Virus record (IMG/VR): IMGVR_UViG_3300047629_000010 | Location: 1 to 37,643 of that record | DNA from: a virus | Length of the DNA: 37,643 bases | Strand: one strand, 5' to 3' | Made by a program: the position numbers and the translations under genes | In this document: positions 6,261 to 12,447 of the stretch, piece after piece | Position numbering within the stretch: the stretch's first letter is position 1 | Layout: every line of letters starts with the position of its first letter | The notes under the pieces: generated by a model | Told to the model about the DNA's origin: nothing | Database searches by the model: none | Seen by the model: the letters and a program-made list of their open reading frames with translations, nothing else

Positions 6261-6783
6261 TGTACTGAAAGAGATCAAGCGCCTTGCTTCTCCCAAGGAA
6301 GCTCCGTGGGAATGGAAAACCTGCCCGACCTGCCGGGAGATGTTTCCCGATGCCGATCCGATTTCATGGGATTGGATGAACCTCCGACCATGCCCATTCT
6401 TTCTGGGGATTCAGAAGCATTTCGCCGAAGTCTGCGTGAACTGCGCGGAGAGCGTTCAGGTATTTCCCTGGTTGGCTGAGAAATACCCGATCCCAATGGT
6501 TCATCTCGATATCGACGACAGAAAAACCTACCTCAGAGGCGGGAGCTACCTTCGTCCTGTCGCCTTTGTGGAAGCGATGGAAATGAAATTCATGGTGACA
6601 TCAGCCAGCAACTATAAGATACACGTCCGCCGCATGGGATCTTCGGACCCGCTGAAAGAATACGACAACACTTTTCAGGCGTGGTTGGCGATTCGCGCTA
6701 ACATCGAGAAAGGCGACGATCCGAAACTGACAGACGATTGGGGAGCGCGGCCAGCGGTGACGCATCGGAGAAAGAAGCCATGA
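6244..6783 (+). CDS. Hypothetical protein with N-terminal zinc-ribbon
   Basis: A 179-residue protein overlapping the preceding gene by 17 bases. Residues 23 to 62 contain CPTCRE and then CVNC, a possible zinc site. The middle and C-terminal parts (about 85 to 170) are an alpha/beta region without a recognised motif. Its place after the replication gene suggests a replication or early accessory role, but no function can be given. Confidence 0.6.
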   Translation: MTETADVLKEIKRLASPKEAPWEWKTCPTCREMFPDADPISWDWMNLRPCPFFLGIQKHFAEVCVNCAESVQVFPWLAEKYPIPMVHLDIDDRKTYLRGGSYLRPVAFVEAMEMKFMVTSASNYKIHVRRMGSSDPLKEYDNTFQAWLAIRANIEKGDDPKLTDDWGARPAVTHRRKKP

Positions 6784-6947
6784 CCGAGAAGAATTCATTC
6801 TGCGAAACCTGTTTCGAGAAGATGGTAAAGCGCCCAGATACATACCCGGAACAGAACCAAATTGTTCATTGGATGACTCAGCTCGAAGCCCAACAGCACT
6901 ACGACTTACACGGCGGGACGCACAACGTCAGGAAGATTTCTGAATAA
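6780..6947 (+). CDS. Small CxxC protein
   Basis: A 55-residue protein whose ATG overlaps the preceding TGA. It has FCETCFEKM at the N-terminus and two later histidines in YDLHGGTH, which could complete a zinc site. It is the last gene before promoter P2. The same frame is open further upstream, but the overlap and neighbouring spacing favour this start. Confidence 0.55.
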   Translation: MTEKNSFCETCFEKMVKRPDTYPEQNQIVHWMTQLEAQQHYDLHGGTHNVRKISE

Positions 6948-6951
6948 TCTC

Positions 6952-6980
6952 TTGCCAATCGGGCAACATTTTGCCAAACT
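6952..6980 (+). promoter_or_regulatory. Sigma70-like promoter P2, predicted leaderless transcript
   Basis: The -35 box TTGCCA (6952..6957), a 17-base spacer and the -10 box CAAACT (6975..6980) are followed after 6 bases by ATG 6987. No Shine-Dalgarno is present. TTGCC/GGCAA (6952..6956/6962..6966) form an inverted repeat and TTGCC recurs at 6971. The 10-mer TTGCCAAACT (6971..6980) also occurs at promoter P1 (1279..1288), although in a different register. Confidence 0.58.
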
Positions 6981-6986
6981 CGAACC

Positions 6987-7112
6987 ATGAAAATAAAACT
7001 ACCGACTGTAAAGTGCCTCAGATGCCACCATAAGTGGACCCCTCGAAAGAATTTCCTCCCGAAGCGGTGCGCGGGTTGCCTGTCGAGGAATTGGAGAAAG
7101 GAGAAACCATGA
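6987..7112 (+). CDS. Small zinc-ribbon protein, leaderless first gene of accessory operon
   Basis: This 41-residue protein carries CLRCHHKWTPRK followed by CAGC and a basic tail (RNWRKEKP). It is the same layout as the 48-residue protein at 1314, including the W.PRK stretch between the knuckles. The ATG is 6 bases after the -10 box and has no ribosome-binding site. It ends over the ATG of the next gene. It is probably a DNA- or RNA-binding peptide; a role in regulating the two operons is inference. Confidence 0.7.
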   Translation: MKIKLPTVKCLRCHHKWTPRKNFLPKRCAGCLSRNWRKEKP

Positions 7113-7822
7113 AAGCTTTTTTGAATGATGAGAAGGTCAAGGAACAATATCTCGGGCGCGTTCGCGCTCATGCGGCGGCTGACCAGTTGGTGAAAGGCCA
7201 GTACTGGAAGGACGGGAAGGGTTGCGCGGTTGGTTGCACCATCCACTCGAACGATCACTCAGCCTATGAATGCGAATTGGGAATCCCCCGAAGTATCGCT
7301 CGTCTCGAAGATGGAATCTTTGAAGGACTCCCGAACGATCTGGCGCAGACGTGGCCAGATCGGTTTTTGTCGGCCATTAAAATTGGCGCTGATCTGTCTC
7401 AGGTAACGGCGAAGTTCATGCTCTGGCTTTTGGCTGATCCGAAAGATGGAGTGATTAGGTTCGCCAAGAAAGAGAAAACGAAAGCGGCTATACAAATAGT
7501 GATCGACCTTTACGAGCGGAAGCTGAAAGGTGACGAACCAACAAGTGCGGAATGGATAAAAGCAAGAAACGCCGACGCCGCCGCCGCCTACGCCGCCGAC
7601 GCCGCCGACGCCTACGCCGCCTACGCCGCCTACGCCGCCGCCGACGCCGCCTACGCCGCCTACGCCGCCGACGCCGCCGACGCCTACGCCGCCTACGCCG
7701 CCTACGCCGCCTACGCCGCCGACGCCTACGCCGGCGGCGGCGCCGACGCCTACGCCGCCCGACATGCTCACTACGTTCGTATGTCCGAAAAACTTCTTGA
7801 GTTACTACGAGACGCGGCGTGA
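7109..7822 (+). CDS. Phage protein with Ala-Tyr/Asp low-complexity repeat domain
   Basis: This 237-residue protein starts at an ATG overlapping the previous stop, after a GGAGAAA site. Residues 1 to 150 form a folded domain, with QLVKGQYWKDGKGCAVGC at about 29 to 46. This N-terminus recurs in environmental phage proteins that also carry alanine-rich repeats. Residues about 153 to 217 are made almost only of Ala, Tyr and Asp (units such as AAYAADAADAY), encoded by GCC, TAC and GAC. A short helical C-terminus (YVRMSEKLLELLRDAA) follows. The function is unknown. Confidence 0.7.
   Translation: MKAFLNDEKVKEQYLGRVRAHAAADQLVKGQYWKDGKGCAVGCTIHSNDHSAYECELGIPRSIARLEDGIFEGLPNDLAQTWPDRFLSAIKIGADLSQVTAKFMLWLLADPKDGVIRFAKKEKTKAAIQIVIDLYERKLKGDEPTSAEWIKARNADAAAAYAADAADAYAAYAAYAAADAAYAAYAADAADAYAAYAAYAAYAADAYAGGGADAYAARHAHYVRMSEKLLELLRDAA
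7567..7760 (+). repeat. GCC/TAC/GAC codon-scale low-complexity repeat
   Basis: About 190 bases consist of GCC codons with TAC or GAC every second or third codon, plus a short GGC run near 7731. It encodes Ala with Tyr or Asp. The opposite strand reads as long poly-Arg or Gly/Val frames, which are artefacts. Copy number may be misassembled. Confidence 0.9.
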
Positions 7823-7935
7823 AACCGTTCGCGTGTTGCGACTGCCGGGCAGAATTCGGAATCCGCTTTGTAGCGGTCCTCCACGCTTTCTTTACTCGGC
7901 ATCTGATGATCGAAAAACAAGGAGAGAAGAGATGA
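7819..7935 (+). CDS. Possible tiny CxxC protein overlapping the pilin-like gene
   Basis: A 38-residue ORF with GTG overlapping the previous stop and a TGA overlapping the next ATG. That double coupling is the rule in this genome. The N-terminus has FACCDCRAEFG. Its end is encoded by the first copy of the repeated leader cassette (7898..7928). It may only serve to deliver ribosomes to the next start. Confidence 0.42.
   Translation: MKPFACCDCRAEFGIRFVAVLHAFFTRHLMIEKQGEKR
7898..7928 (+). repeat. Leader cassette copy 1 (of three)
   Basis: A 31-base segment beginning GGCATCTGATGAT and ending in a GGAGAG Shine-Dalgarno recurs identically at 8331..8361. A diverged copy is at 8954..8981. Each lies just before a start codon (7932, 8364, 8988), so the three genes share a duplicated ribosome-binding region. 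Confidence 0.85.
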
Positions 7936-8324
7936 AAAAAGGTTTCACGCTTATTGAGCTGATGATTGTCGTGGCGATTATTGGGATTCTGGCGGCGGTC
8001 ATCGTCCCGAGTGTCGGTGTGATCACGATCATGCCGCACTACTCCGACGGAGAGCGGACGGGCGTTGTCGTCAAGTTGAGTAAGAAGGGCGTCGTCTGGA
8101 AAACGTGGGAAGGCGCGATGAACATCGGGTCAATGTCTACGGATGGGAACGGTGTTGCGGTTCCGACGGTGTTCGAGTTTTCGGTGAAGGACGATGCGCT
8201 TGCCGAAGAAATTTCCGAATCGGCGCGCGCCGGGAAAAGGGTCACGCTTGTTTATGAACAGGCTTTGATGCGCTCGCGGCGAGATGGGGACACGCCCTAC
8301 CTGATCGTGTCGGTTAAGAAGTGA
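7932..8324 (+). CDS. Prepilin-signal fusion to a bacterial YSDG/KTWEG envelope domain
   Basis: This 130-residue protein begins MKKGFTLIELMIVVAIIGIL. That is a full type IV prepilin leader: cleavage after Gly4, Phe at +1, Glu at +5 (Glu9) and a roughly 20-residue hydrophobic helix. Residues 37 to 130 do not look like a pilin head. They match a conserved bacterial membrane-anchored protein family marked by YSDGERTGVVVKLSKKG and VWKTWEG, sometimes mislabelled 6-phosphogluconate dehydrogenase. The phage product should be processed by a host prepilin peptidase or stay anchored in the inner membrane. Its start has a strong GGAGAG site in the repeated leader cassette. Confidence 0.82.
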   Translation: MKKGFTLIELMIVVAIIGILAAVIVPSVGVITIMPHYSDGERTGVVVKLSKKGVVWKTWEGAMNIGSMSTDGNGVAVPTVFEFSVKDDALAEEISESARAGKRVTLVYEQALMRSRRDGDTPYLIVSVKK

Positions 8325-8330
8325 CTCTGG

Positions 8331-8361
8331 GGCATCTGATGATCGAAAAACAAGGAGAGAA
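8331..8361 (+). repeat. Leader cassette copy 2
   Basis: Identical over 31 bases to 7898..7928, and again placed directly upstream of a start codon (8364). It contains the Shine-Dalgarno AAGGAGAG. A tiny reading frame (ATG at 8339, MIEKQGEKNV) passes through it and stops just inside the next gene. Confidence 0.85.
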
Positions 8362-8363
8362 AA

Positions 8364-8726
8364 ATGTCTGAAAAAGTACGAGTTCAGGAGTTGACGATTG
8401 ACGGCGAGGTGTACGTTCCGAAGAACAGTGTTCCCGTTGTTGAAGGGGATTACTTCATCGTTCGCACTTATTCCGCTGGTGTGTTCGCTGGCGAGATCGT
8501 GAGCAGGAACGGGAAAGAAGTCGTGATGAAGAACGCGCGGCGGTTGTGGTACTGGACGGGCGCGGCTTCCCTTTCTCAGTTGGTTGTCGAAGGAACGAAC
8601 AATCCTTCTCAGTGTAAATTCCCCGTCGCCGTTCCGCGCGTGGAGTTGACTGAGGCCATCGAGATTCTTGACGTGACCGCGAAGGCCCGAAAGAGCATCG
8701 AGAGCGTGAAGATATGGGAAGCGTAG
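8364..8726 (+). CDS. DUF6948-like phage protein
   Basis: A 120-residue protein with the recognisable core FIVRTYSAGVFAGEI, then VVMKNARRLWYWTGAASLSQL and a CKFPVAVP segment. This pattern matches the phage family I know as DUF6948. It has no established function and is often found next to glycine-rich repeat ORFs, as here. The gene ends inside the start of the Gly-Ser/Asp repeat ORF. It uses the second leader cassette for translation. Confidence 0.72.
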   Translation: MSEKVRVQELTIDGEVYVPKNSVPVVEGDYFIVRTYSAGVFAGEIVSRNGKEVVMKNARRLWYWTGAASLSQLVVEGTNNPSQCKFPVAVPRVELTEAIEILDVTAKARKSIESVKIWEA

Positions 8727-8962
8727 AAGCCAACGGGTCCGGGTCCGGGTCCGGGTCCGGGGACGGGTCCGGGGACGGGTCCGGGTACGGGGACGGGGAC
8801 GGGTACGGGTACGGGTCCGGGGACGGGTCCGGGTCCGGGGACGGGTCCGGGTCCGGGGACGGGTCCGGGTCCGGGGACGGGTCCGGGTCCGGGGACGGGT
8901 CCGGGTCCGGGGACGGGTACGGGTCCGGGGACGGGTCCGGGGACGGGTCGAAGGGCATCTGA
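8714..8962 (+). CDS. Gly-Ser/Asp/Tyr repeat protein
   Basis: This 82-residue ORF consists almost entirely of Gly alternating with Ser, Asp or Tyr (for example GSGSGDGSGDGSGYGDG), encoded by GGG with TCC, GAC or TAC. It begins at an ATG inside the previous gene and lacks a clear ribosome-binding site, so it may be translated by coupling. Similar repeat ORFs follow DUF6948-like genes in other phages as I recall, which supports it being real. It should be disordered; a sticky or phase-separating role is speculation. Confidence 0.6.
   Translation: MGSVEANGSGSGSGSGDGSGDGSGYGDGDGYGYGSGDGSGSGDGSGSGDGSGSGDGSGSGDGSGSGDGYGSGDGSGDGSKGI
8737..8949 (+). repeat. GGG-TCC/GAC/TAC codon-scale low-complexity repeat
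   Basis: About 210 bases alternate GGG with TCC, GAC or TAC. A recurring larger unit is GGGTCCGGGTCCGGGGAC. As in the repeat at 7567, the variable codons include TAC and GAC. Copy number may be unreliable in a short-read assembly. Confidence 0.9.
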
Positions 8963-8981
8963 TGATTGAGAAGGGGAGGGA
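8954..8981 (+). repeat. Leader cassette copy 3 (diverged)
   Basis: It shares GGCATCTGATGAT with the copies at 7898 and 8331, then diverges (TGAGAAGGGGAGGGA) but keeps a strong Shine-Dalgarno. The start codon at 8988 follows. Confidence 0.7.
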
Positions 8982-8987
8982 GTGAAA

Positions 8988-9233
8988 ATGGATATTGGAG
9001 AAAAGATCGGGACTACGTTGTTGACGATTGCGGTGCTGATTGTGATGACTCTTGGAGTGATTGCAATCACGGCGGATCATTCCACACAGAGATACTACGT
9101 CGGTGAATCTGGCCGGGGATTTGTCGTGATGGGCCAAATTCTTTGGCAACCGGACGACACGGTGTTTACGACGGACGATATCGAAAAAGCTGTCCGCATC
9201 TGTTCCGCGCTGAATGACGGAATGAAGAAGTGA
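8988..9233 (+). CDS. Small single-pass membrane protein
   Basis: An 81-residue protein with a membrane helix at residues 6 to 27 (KIGTTLLTIAVLIVMTLGVI), followed by a roughly 50-residue soluble domain. That domain contains YYVGESGRGFVVMGQILW and FTTDDIEKAVRICSAL. ATG 8988 is preferred over GTG 8982 because it is correctly spaced from GGGGAGGG. No family was recognised. It follows two other envelope-directed or repeat proteins under similar leaders. Confidence 0.65.
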   Translation: MDIGEKIGTTLLTIAVLIVMTLGVIAITADHSTQRYYVGESGRGFVVMGQILWQPDDTVFTTDDIEKAVRICSALNDGMKK

Positions 9234-9273
9234 CCCCCACGCGCCCCATTCTTCTGAACAGGGAGGGAAGTCG

Positions 9274-9753
9274 ATGAGCGAGAGCAACGAAAAAGAAATG
9301 GCCGATGCCTTGGAAGTATTGACGAATGGCTCGGAGGAGGATCTCCGCGATCTTAAATTGCCGTGGCCTGAGACGGAAGAGGAACTTCTGTCGATCATTC
9401 GGGCGGTGACGAAACGCCGACAGGACTACGGGACGTGCGTCTACGCCATGAGCCTTTCGGCGGTCGCCGCCTTCTACTACGCCTCGTCGCTGTTGGGTGT
9501 GAGTGGATTTCAGGCGTCATGCGCGGACTTGGACATTATTCGACGAACGCGGCACATCGAACTGTTCCGCATCCTTCACACCGAGGACTTGCTGTATCCG
9601 CAGTATTGCGACGACGAGCATTTCCCAACGTGGCAGATGATGCTCGAAAAGAACAAGGACTGGTTCAGCAAGAAGGCAAAAGAGCGTCTTGCGGATGGTG
9701 GCGCGATGCACCCCAACGTTAAAGCGCATCTGGAAAAGTTGGCATCCCGATGA
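9274..9753 (+). CDS. Conserved phage hypothetical protein
   Basis: This 159-residue protein has the segments CVYAMSLSAVAAFYYASSLL, VSGFQASCADLDIIRRTR and EDLLYPQY, a recognisable set seen in many phage accessory proteins of unknown function. GGGAGGG precedes the start. The C-terminus is basic and helical. Its stop overlaps the next ATG. Confidence 0.7.
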   Translation: MSESNEKEMADALEVLTNGSEEDLRDLKLPWPETEEELLSIIRAVTKRRQDYGTCVYAMSLSAVAAFYYASSLLGVSGFQASCADLDIIRRTRHIELFRILHTEDLLYPQYCDDEHFPTWQMMLEKNKDWFSKKAKERLADGGAMHPNVKAHLEKLASR

Positions 9754-9977
9754 AAACCCCTCTTCTGATCGTTGCGGTGGTGTTGGGGATGGCGGCGATT
9801 GTTTGGGCTTATCCCGGCAAGGTAGATATTCGTAACCCGCAAGAATCCCAGTTAACGACGATATGGGGCGGCGATTTCCCTTTGGCGCGTGGAGCATTTC
9901 TACGAGATACCGAAATCGGATTACGGTCGGATGGCGTTGTCGTGTGGCGGGACAAGCCGCCAAAGAAATCGAAATGA
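9750..9977 (+). CDS. Small exported or membrane-anchored protein
   Basis: A 75-residue protein with an N-terminal hydrophobic segment (KTPLLIVAVVLGMAAIVWA) and a possible signal peptidase site after VWA. A roughly 50-residue polar domain ends KPPKKSK. It overlaps the preceding stop (ATGA). No family was recognised. It is one of several envelope-directed small proteins in this operon. Confidence 0.6.
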   Translation: MKTPLLIVAVVLGMAAIVWAYPGKVDIRNPQESQLTTIWGGDFPLARGAFLRDTEIGLRSDGVVVWRDKPPKKSK

Positions 9978-10014
9978 ACCTCACCGACACTCACAGGAAA
10001 AGGAGAGAGGGGAA

Positions 10015-10143
10015 ATGAACTACTGGCTGTGTATTTTGGCGCACGACTGGATGGCATGGGCGGCGTTTCTCGGAAAGTACGAGGAACGTCTACAGGTTCG
10101 CCAATGCCGACGATGTGGACTTCGGCAGGAGAAATCCCAGTGA
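10015..10143 (+). CDS. Small CxxC protein
   Basis: A 42-residue protein with a strong upstream GGAGAGAGGGG. The N-terminus is aromatic (YWLCILAHDWMAWAAF) and the C-terminus has CRRCGLRQEK, a layout common in tiny phage proteins with one zinc knuckle and a CxxHxW-like start. Its stop overlaps a downstream GTG. Confidence 0.58.
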   Translation: MNYWLCILAHDWMAWAAFLGKYEERLQVRQCRRCGLRQEKSQ

Positions 10144-10178
10144 ACCCCCGCACCCCCTCAGTGAAGAAGGGAAGGGCA

Positions 10179-10343
10179 GTGAAGATAAATTGGCGAAGAG
10201 TGTGGGAAAAGAAAAATTCTGCTTGTTGGGTCAATTACTGTCGATCTTACGGCTGTAGACACGAAGTTCTGGCTATTCATAGAGAAATCGAAAGACAATT
10301 AAATATCCCCACCGTCCCACGAGGGAAGAGGGGGAAGACTTGA
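10179..10343 (+). CDS. Small basic hypothetical protein
   Basis: A 54-residue protein starting at a GTG that follows GAAGGGAAGGG. An earlier GTG at 10140 in the same frame is possible through coupling. It contains CWVNYCRSYGCRHEVL and a basic tail. No family was recognised. Its stop overlaps the next TTG. Confidence 0.5.
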   Translation: MKINWRRVWEKKNSACWVNYCRSYGCRHEVLAIHREIERQLNIPTVPRGKRGKT

Positions 10344-10495
10344 AATATCTGCCTCTTGCGATGACGACAATTCTTTATCTGGTTGTGTGGAACTTCGGAG
10401 TGCAACGTCCCGCAACCGTTCGTGATCTTGGTTTTTGTGCGTTTTCTATTTGCGCGAGTTGCCTTTTCGCTATGGCAAAGGAGCCACGCCCATGA
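10340..10495 (+). CDS. Small two-helix membrane protein (TTG start)
   Basis: A 51-residue ORF using TTG, overlapping the preceding TGA, with GGAAGAGGGGGA upstream. Two hydrophobic stretches (LPLAMTTILYLVVWNF and GFCAFSICASCLFAMA) are separated by a short QRPATVRD loop. The stop overlaps the next ATG. A holin-like or envelope role is possible but not supported further. Confidence 0.5.
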   Translation: MKYLPLAMTTILYLVVWNFGVQRPATVRDLGFCAFSICASCLFAMAKEPRP

Positions 10496-10734
10496 CCGAC
10501 ACCAACGAGGCAGGGCGCCCGCTGAAAGAAGTGGCGGCGCAGATGGCCCTTTCTGTCGCTGACTGCGACGACTGCGGCGCGACACTCTGTGGAAGAACGA
10601 TGGAGATTCGTGGGGCAATCATCGAAGGCATGAAGGCCGCGCTGGAACGGGCGAAATCCAACCGCACCGCTGATTGCGTGAATTGTCAGGGAGCGGATAT
10701 CTGGATCGACAAGGAAATCGAGGCACTGAAATGA
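10492..10734 (+). CDS. Small Cys-rich hypothetical protein
   Basis: An 80-residue protein overlapping the previous stop. It has CDDCG near residue 25 and CVNCQ near residue 65, which could form one zinc site, around a helix (IRGAIIEGMKAALERAK). The stop overlaps the next ATG. No family was recognised. Confidence 0.58.
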   Translation: MTDTNEAGRPLKEVAAQMALSVADCDDCGATLCGRTMEIRGAIIEGMKAALERAKSNRTADCVNCQGADIWIDKEIEALK

Positions 10735-11108
10735 GCGAAAGCTGGAATAAAAACCCTTCTGAAAAGCATGATCCGACCCCACCCCGAGGACCGGAAGAGA
10801 AGGGGCATATCGTTTGCGAATGGTGCGGGCGCATTGATTGTCCAGAATCCGACGAGTTCGGATGCGAGAACGAACCACAACCGGATGTGCAGACCATGAC
10901 ACCGGAAGCCCACAAGCGCCTTCTCAGCGAAAAGAGCGCCAAAGGCGCGGGGTTGGGCGAGTTCCTTCCCGAGCCTGAATACTGCGGAGTTTCTTTCTTC
11001 CGCGAGGATATCGGATGTCGGTCGGTGTGTGGACGAATCAGGGGGCATAAGGGCGAACACTCGTGGTTCCGCGATCCCACCCCCTCATCTGATGGAGGCG
11101 AGAAGTGA
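10731..11108 (+). CDS. Hypothetical Cys/His-rich protein
   Basis: A 125-residue protein overlapping the previous stop. It contains CEWCGRIDC and, near the C-terminus, CGVSF, CRSVCGRIRGHKGEHSW. The last segment resembles a small zinc-finger module with C..C..H..H spacing. No known function. It is one of a series of small metal-binding-like proteins in this operon. Confidence 0.58.
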   Translation: MSESWNKNPSEKHDPTPPRGPEEKGHIVCEWCGRIDCPESDEFGCENEPQPDVQTMTPEAHKRLLSEKSAKGAGLGEFLPEPEYCGVSFFREDIGCRSVCGRIRGHKGEHSWFRDPTPSSDGGEK

Positions 11109-11398
11109 AGAACAACGAGCAGACAATTCTGGATGCTTTCAACATCTTGCCGGGAGAGCGGGGGCGTCTGTCCGGCTGGATGGAGAAGGGCATCACGGAT
11201 TCGATAGCCGCCCTCGACGCCAAGGACGAACAGGTGAAGGCTCTGGTTGAGGCGGCGAGAGAGGCAGAGGATTGTCTTTCGGTGGATATGGCGTTCGGAG
11301 AAATTCCGATTAACCCAAAACGGGCGCGGATGGTTCTAGCTAAAGCCCTGAAGCCCTCCCCCCTCGACAGCGCGAACACGAAGGAGAGCGAGCATTGA
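11105..11398 (+). CDS. Ead/Ea22-like small accessory protein
   Basis: A 97-residue protein starting at a GTG that overlaps the preceding TGA. It has a central helix (IAALDAKDEQVKALVEAAREAEDCL) and a C-terminal KALKPSP tail like the genes at 3349 and 3797. It is probably part of the same loose family of coiled-coil accessory proteins. No function is known. Confidence 0.58.
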   Translation: MKNNEQTILDAFNILPGERGRLSGWMEKGITDSIAALDAKDEQVKALVEAAREAEDCLSVDMAFGEIPINPKRARMVLAKALKPSPLDSANTKESEH

Positions 11399-11577
11399 GC
11401 TTTTCAAGAAGCATCAGGCTTTATTGTGATTTGAATTTCGGTGATTGTGCTTCCTACGTTGCGCCCGAAGATACATCCCCGAAAGAGCTTCGGCGTCAAG
11501 CCGCTGAAGATGGCTGGATTAGAAAAGACGGCTGGGACATTTGTCCGAATTGCCGTGAGAAGAGGGAACGACCATGA
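11395..11577 (+). CDS. Small zinc-ribbon protein (TTG start)
   Basis: A 60-residue protein starting at a TTG that overlaps the previous stop and follows AAGGAG. It has CDLNFGDC near the N-terminus and CPNCREKRE at the end, with a W..RKDGWDICPNC segment typical of short phage zinc-ribbons. The stop overlaps the next ATG. Confidence 0.58.
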   Translation: MSFSRSIRLYCDLNFGDCASYVAPEDTSPKELRRQAAEDGWIRKDGWDICPNCREKRERP

Positions 11578-12089
11578 CCGACATGACGCCTGAGAAAGCG
11601 AAAGAGCTTGTGGACAACTGGACCGGCGGCGGCCTCATGGATTTTTTCAAATGGGCCAAGGCTCAAGGCTTCCTCGAAGGCCACGCCTACCGCAAGGCGC
11701 AAGAACCTTTCGCGTTGGCTGACGCCCGTGAGATCAATGACAAGCTGGGATCGGAAATCGGAATTCAGCGTAGTGTCATCGACGAACTAGGGAAACGGAA
11801 CGCTGAACTTCAATTGGACAATGGCCGCTTGAAAGACGCCCTCGCCGCAGAGCGCGAGCGGGCGGGGAAGCTGGTGGAGGCGTTGGAAAATATTTCTAAA
11901 GGCAAATGTGATTGCTGGGAGGGTTGCGGAAGTTGCTTTAACTGGCTTGTTACTCAGGCAGAAGACGCCCTCGCCGCCCACCGCCAGACCAAGGAGGCGA
12001 AGCCGTCTTGCGCTTGCGGCGAGCCTTCACCGGATAGTCTCGTCGTTCATCGCACCGATGGCCCTTGCTATCTGAGGCCGAGAGAATGA
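11574..12089 (+). CDS. Coiled-coil and Cys-rich accessory protein
   Basis: A 171-residue protein overlapping the previous stop. A long helix from about residue 45 to 110 (EINDKLGSEIG..., AAERERAGKLVEALENI) leads into a CDCWEGCGSC cysteine cluster. Then comes a DALAAHRQTKEAK tail like other small proteins here, and a final CACG..C segment. No function is known. Confidence 0.6.
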   Translation: MTDMTPEKAKELVDNWTGGGLMDFFKWAKAQGFLEGHAYRKAQEPFALADAREINDKLGSEIGIQRSVIDELGKRNAELQLDNGRLKDALAAERERAGKLVEALENISKGKCDCWEGCGSCFNWLVTQAEDALAAHRQTKEAKPSCACGEPSPDSLVVHRTDGPCYLRPRE

Positions 12090-12244
12090 CCGACCGTCGC
12101 CAACGCCCCCGCCACATCCCCTTGGCTTGCCAACTCAGGCTTTGCAGGCCCGCAGAAGGCATCTACCGTTGCGCTACGTGCGCGAGAATCGTTTTCAGGG
12201 CATCTACTCCGATCCCGACTTATCGGCCCTTAAAAGCGTTATGA
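12086..12244 (+). CDS. Small Cys-rich protein
   Basis: A 52-residue ORF with its ATG overlapping the previous stop and its TGA overlapping the next ATG. It has LACQLRLCRP and YRCATCARIV, four cysteines arranged as two pairs, and a high Arg content. Double coupling and the zinc-knuckle layout support it. No family was assigned. Confidence 0.5.
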   Translation: MTDRRQRPRHIPLACQLRLCRPAEGIYRCATCARIVFRASTPIPTYRPLKAL

Positions 12245-12447
12245 GCGAGTTTAAAAAGCAGGCTGAAGAACTGAGGGAAATCCGTGTCTATACCCGTGAG
12301 GGAGAATTTTCTATCTATGAACTGGTTGAGCGGTCGAATTCTTATGCGACGCTTCTCGAAGCACAAGTCAAAGTGACCATGCAGATGAATTTCAACAACA
12401 AATGCCCGACCTGTGGGACCGATTTGAAGCCTTGGCGGGAAAGATGA
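12241..12447 (+). CDS. Small zinc-knuckle hypothetical protein
   Basis: A 68-residue protein starting at an ATG that overlaps the previous stop. It has an N-terminal helix (SEFKKQAEELREIRV), a helical middle (SNSYATLLEAQVKVTMQM) and a C-terminal CPTCGTDLKPW knuckle. Its stop overlaps the start of the NinG-like gene. No family was recognised. Confidence 0.55.
   Translation: MSEFKKQAEELREIRVYTREGEFSIYELVERSNSYATLLEAQVKVTMQMNFNNKCPTCGTDLKPWRER

Noticed and set aside
7898-7928. CTGATGA followed closely by GAAA, the hammerhead ribozyme core words, in the leader cassette
   Set aside because: Only two bases separate the two words, leaving no room for stem II, and no flanking stems I and III pair. 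The sequence is better explained as a duplicated ribosome-binding leader.
7488-8039. Long minus-strand poly-Arg frame and similar Gly/Val frames
   Set aside because: They are reverse readings of the GCC/TAC/GAC repeat and overlap genes with good starts on the + strand.
7567-8949. CRISPR-like arrays
   Set aside because: The repeats are codon-scale and continuous without unique spacers, and they lie inside reading frames.
8130-9398. 422-residue minus-strand ORF rich in Arg-Pro-Thr
   Set aside because: It crosses four coupled + strand genes, and its middle is the reverse reading of the GGG repeat. It has no ribosome-binding site or recognisable domain.
9974-10018. 14-residue ORF between 9977 and the 10015 gene
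   Set aside because: It is too short to support and mainly consists of the ribosome-binding region of the following gene.
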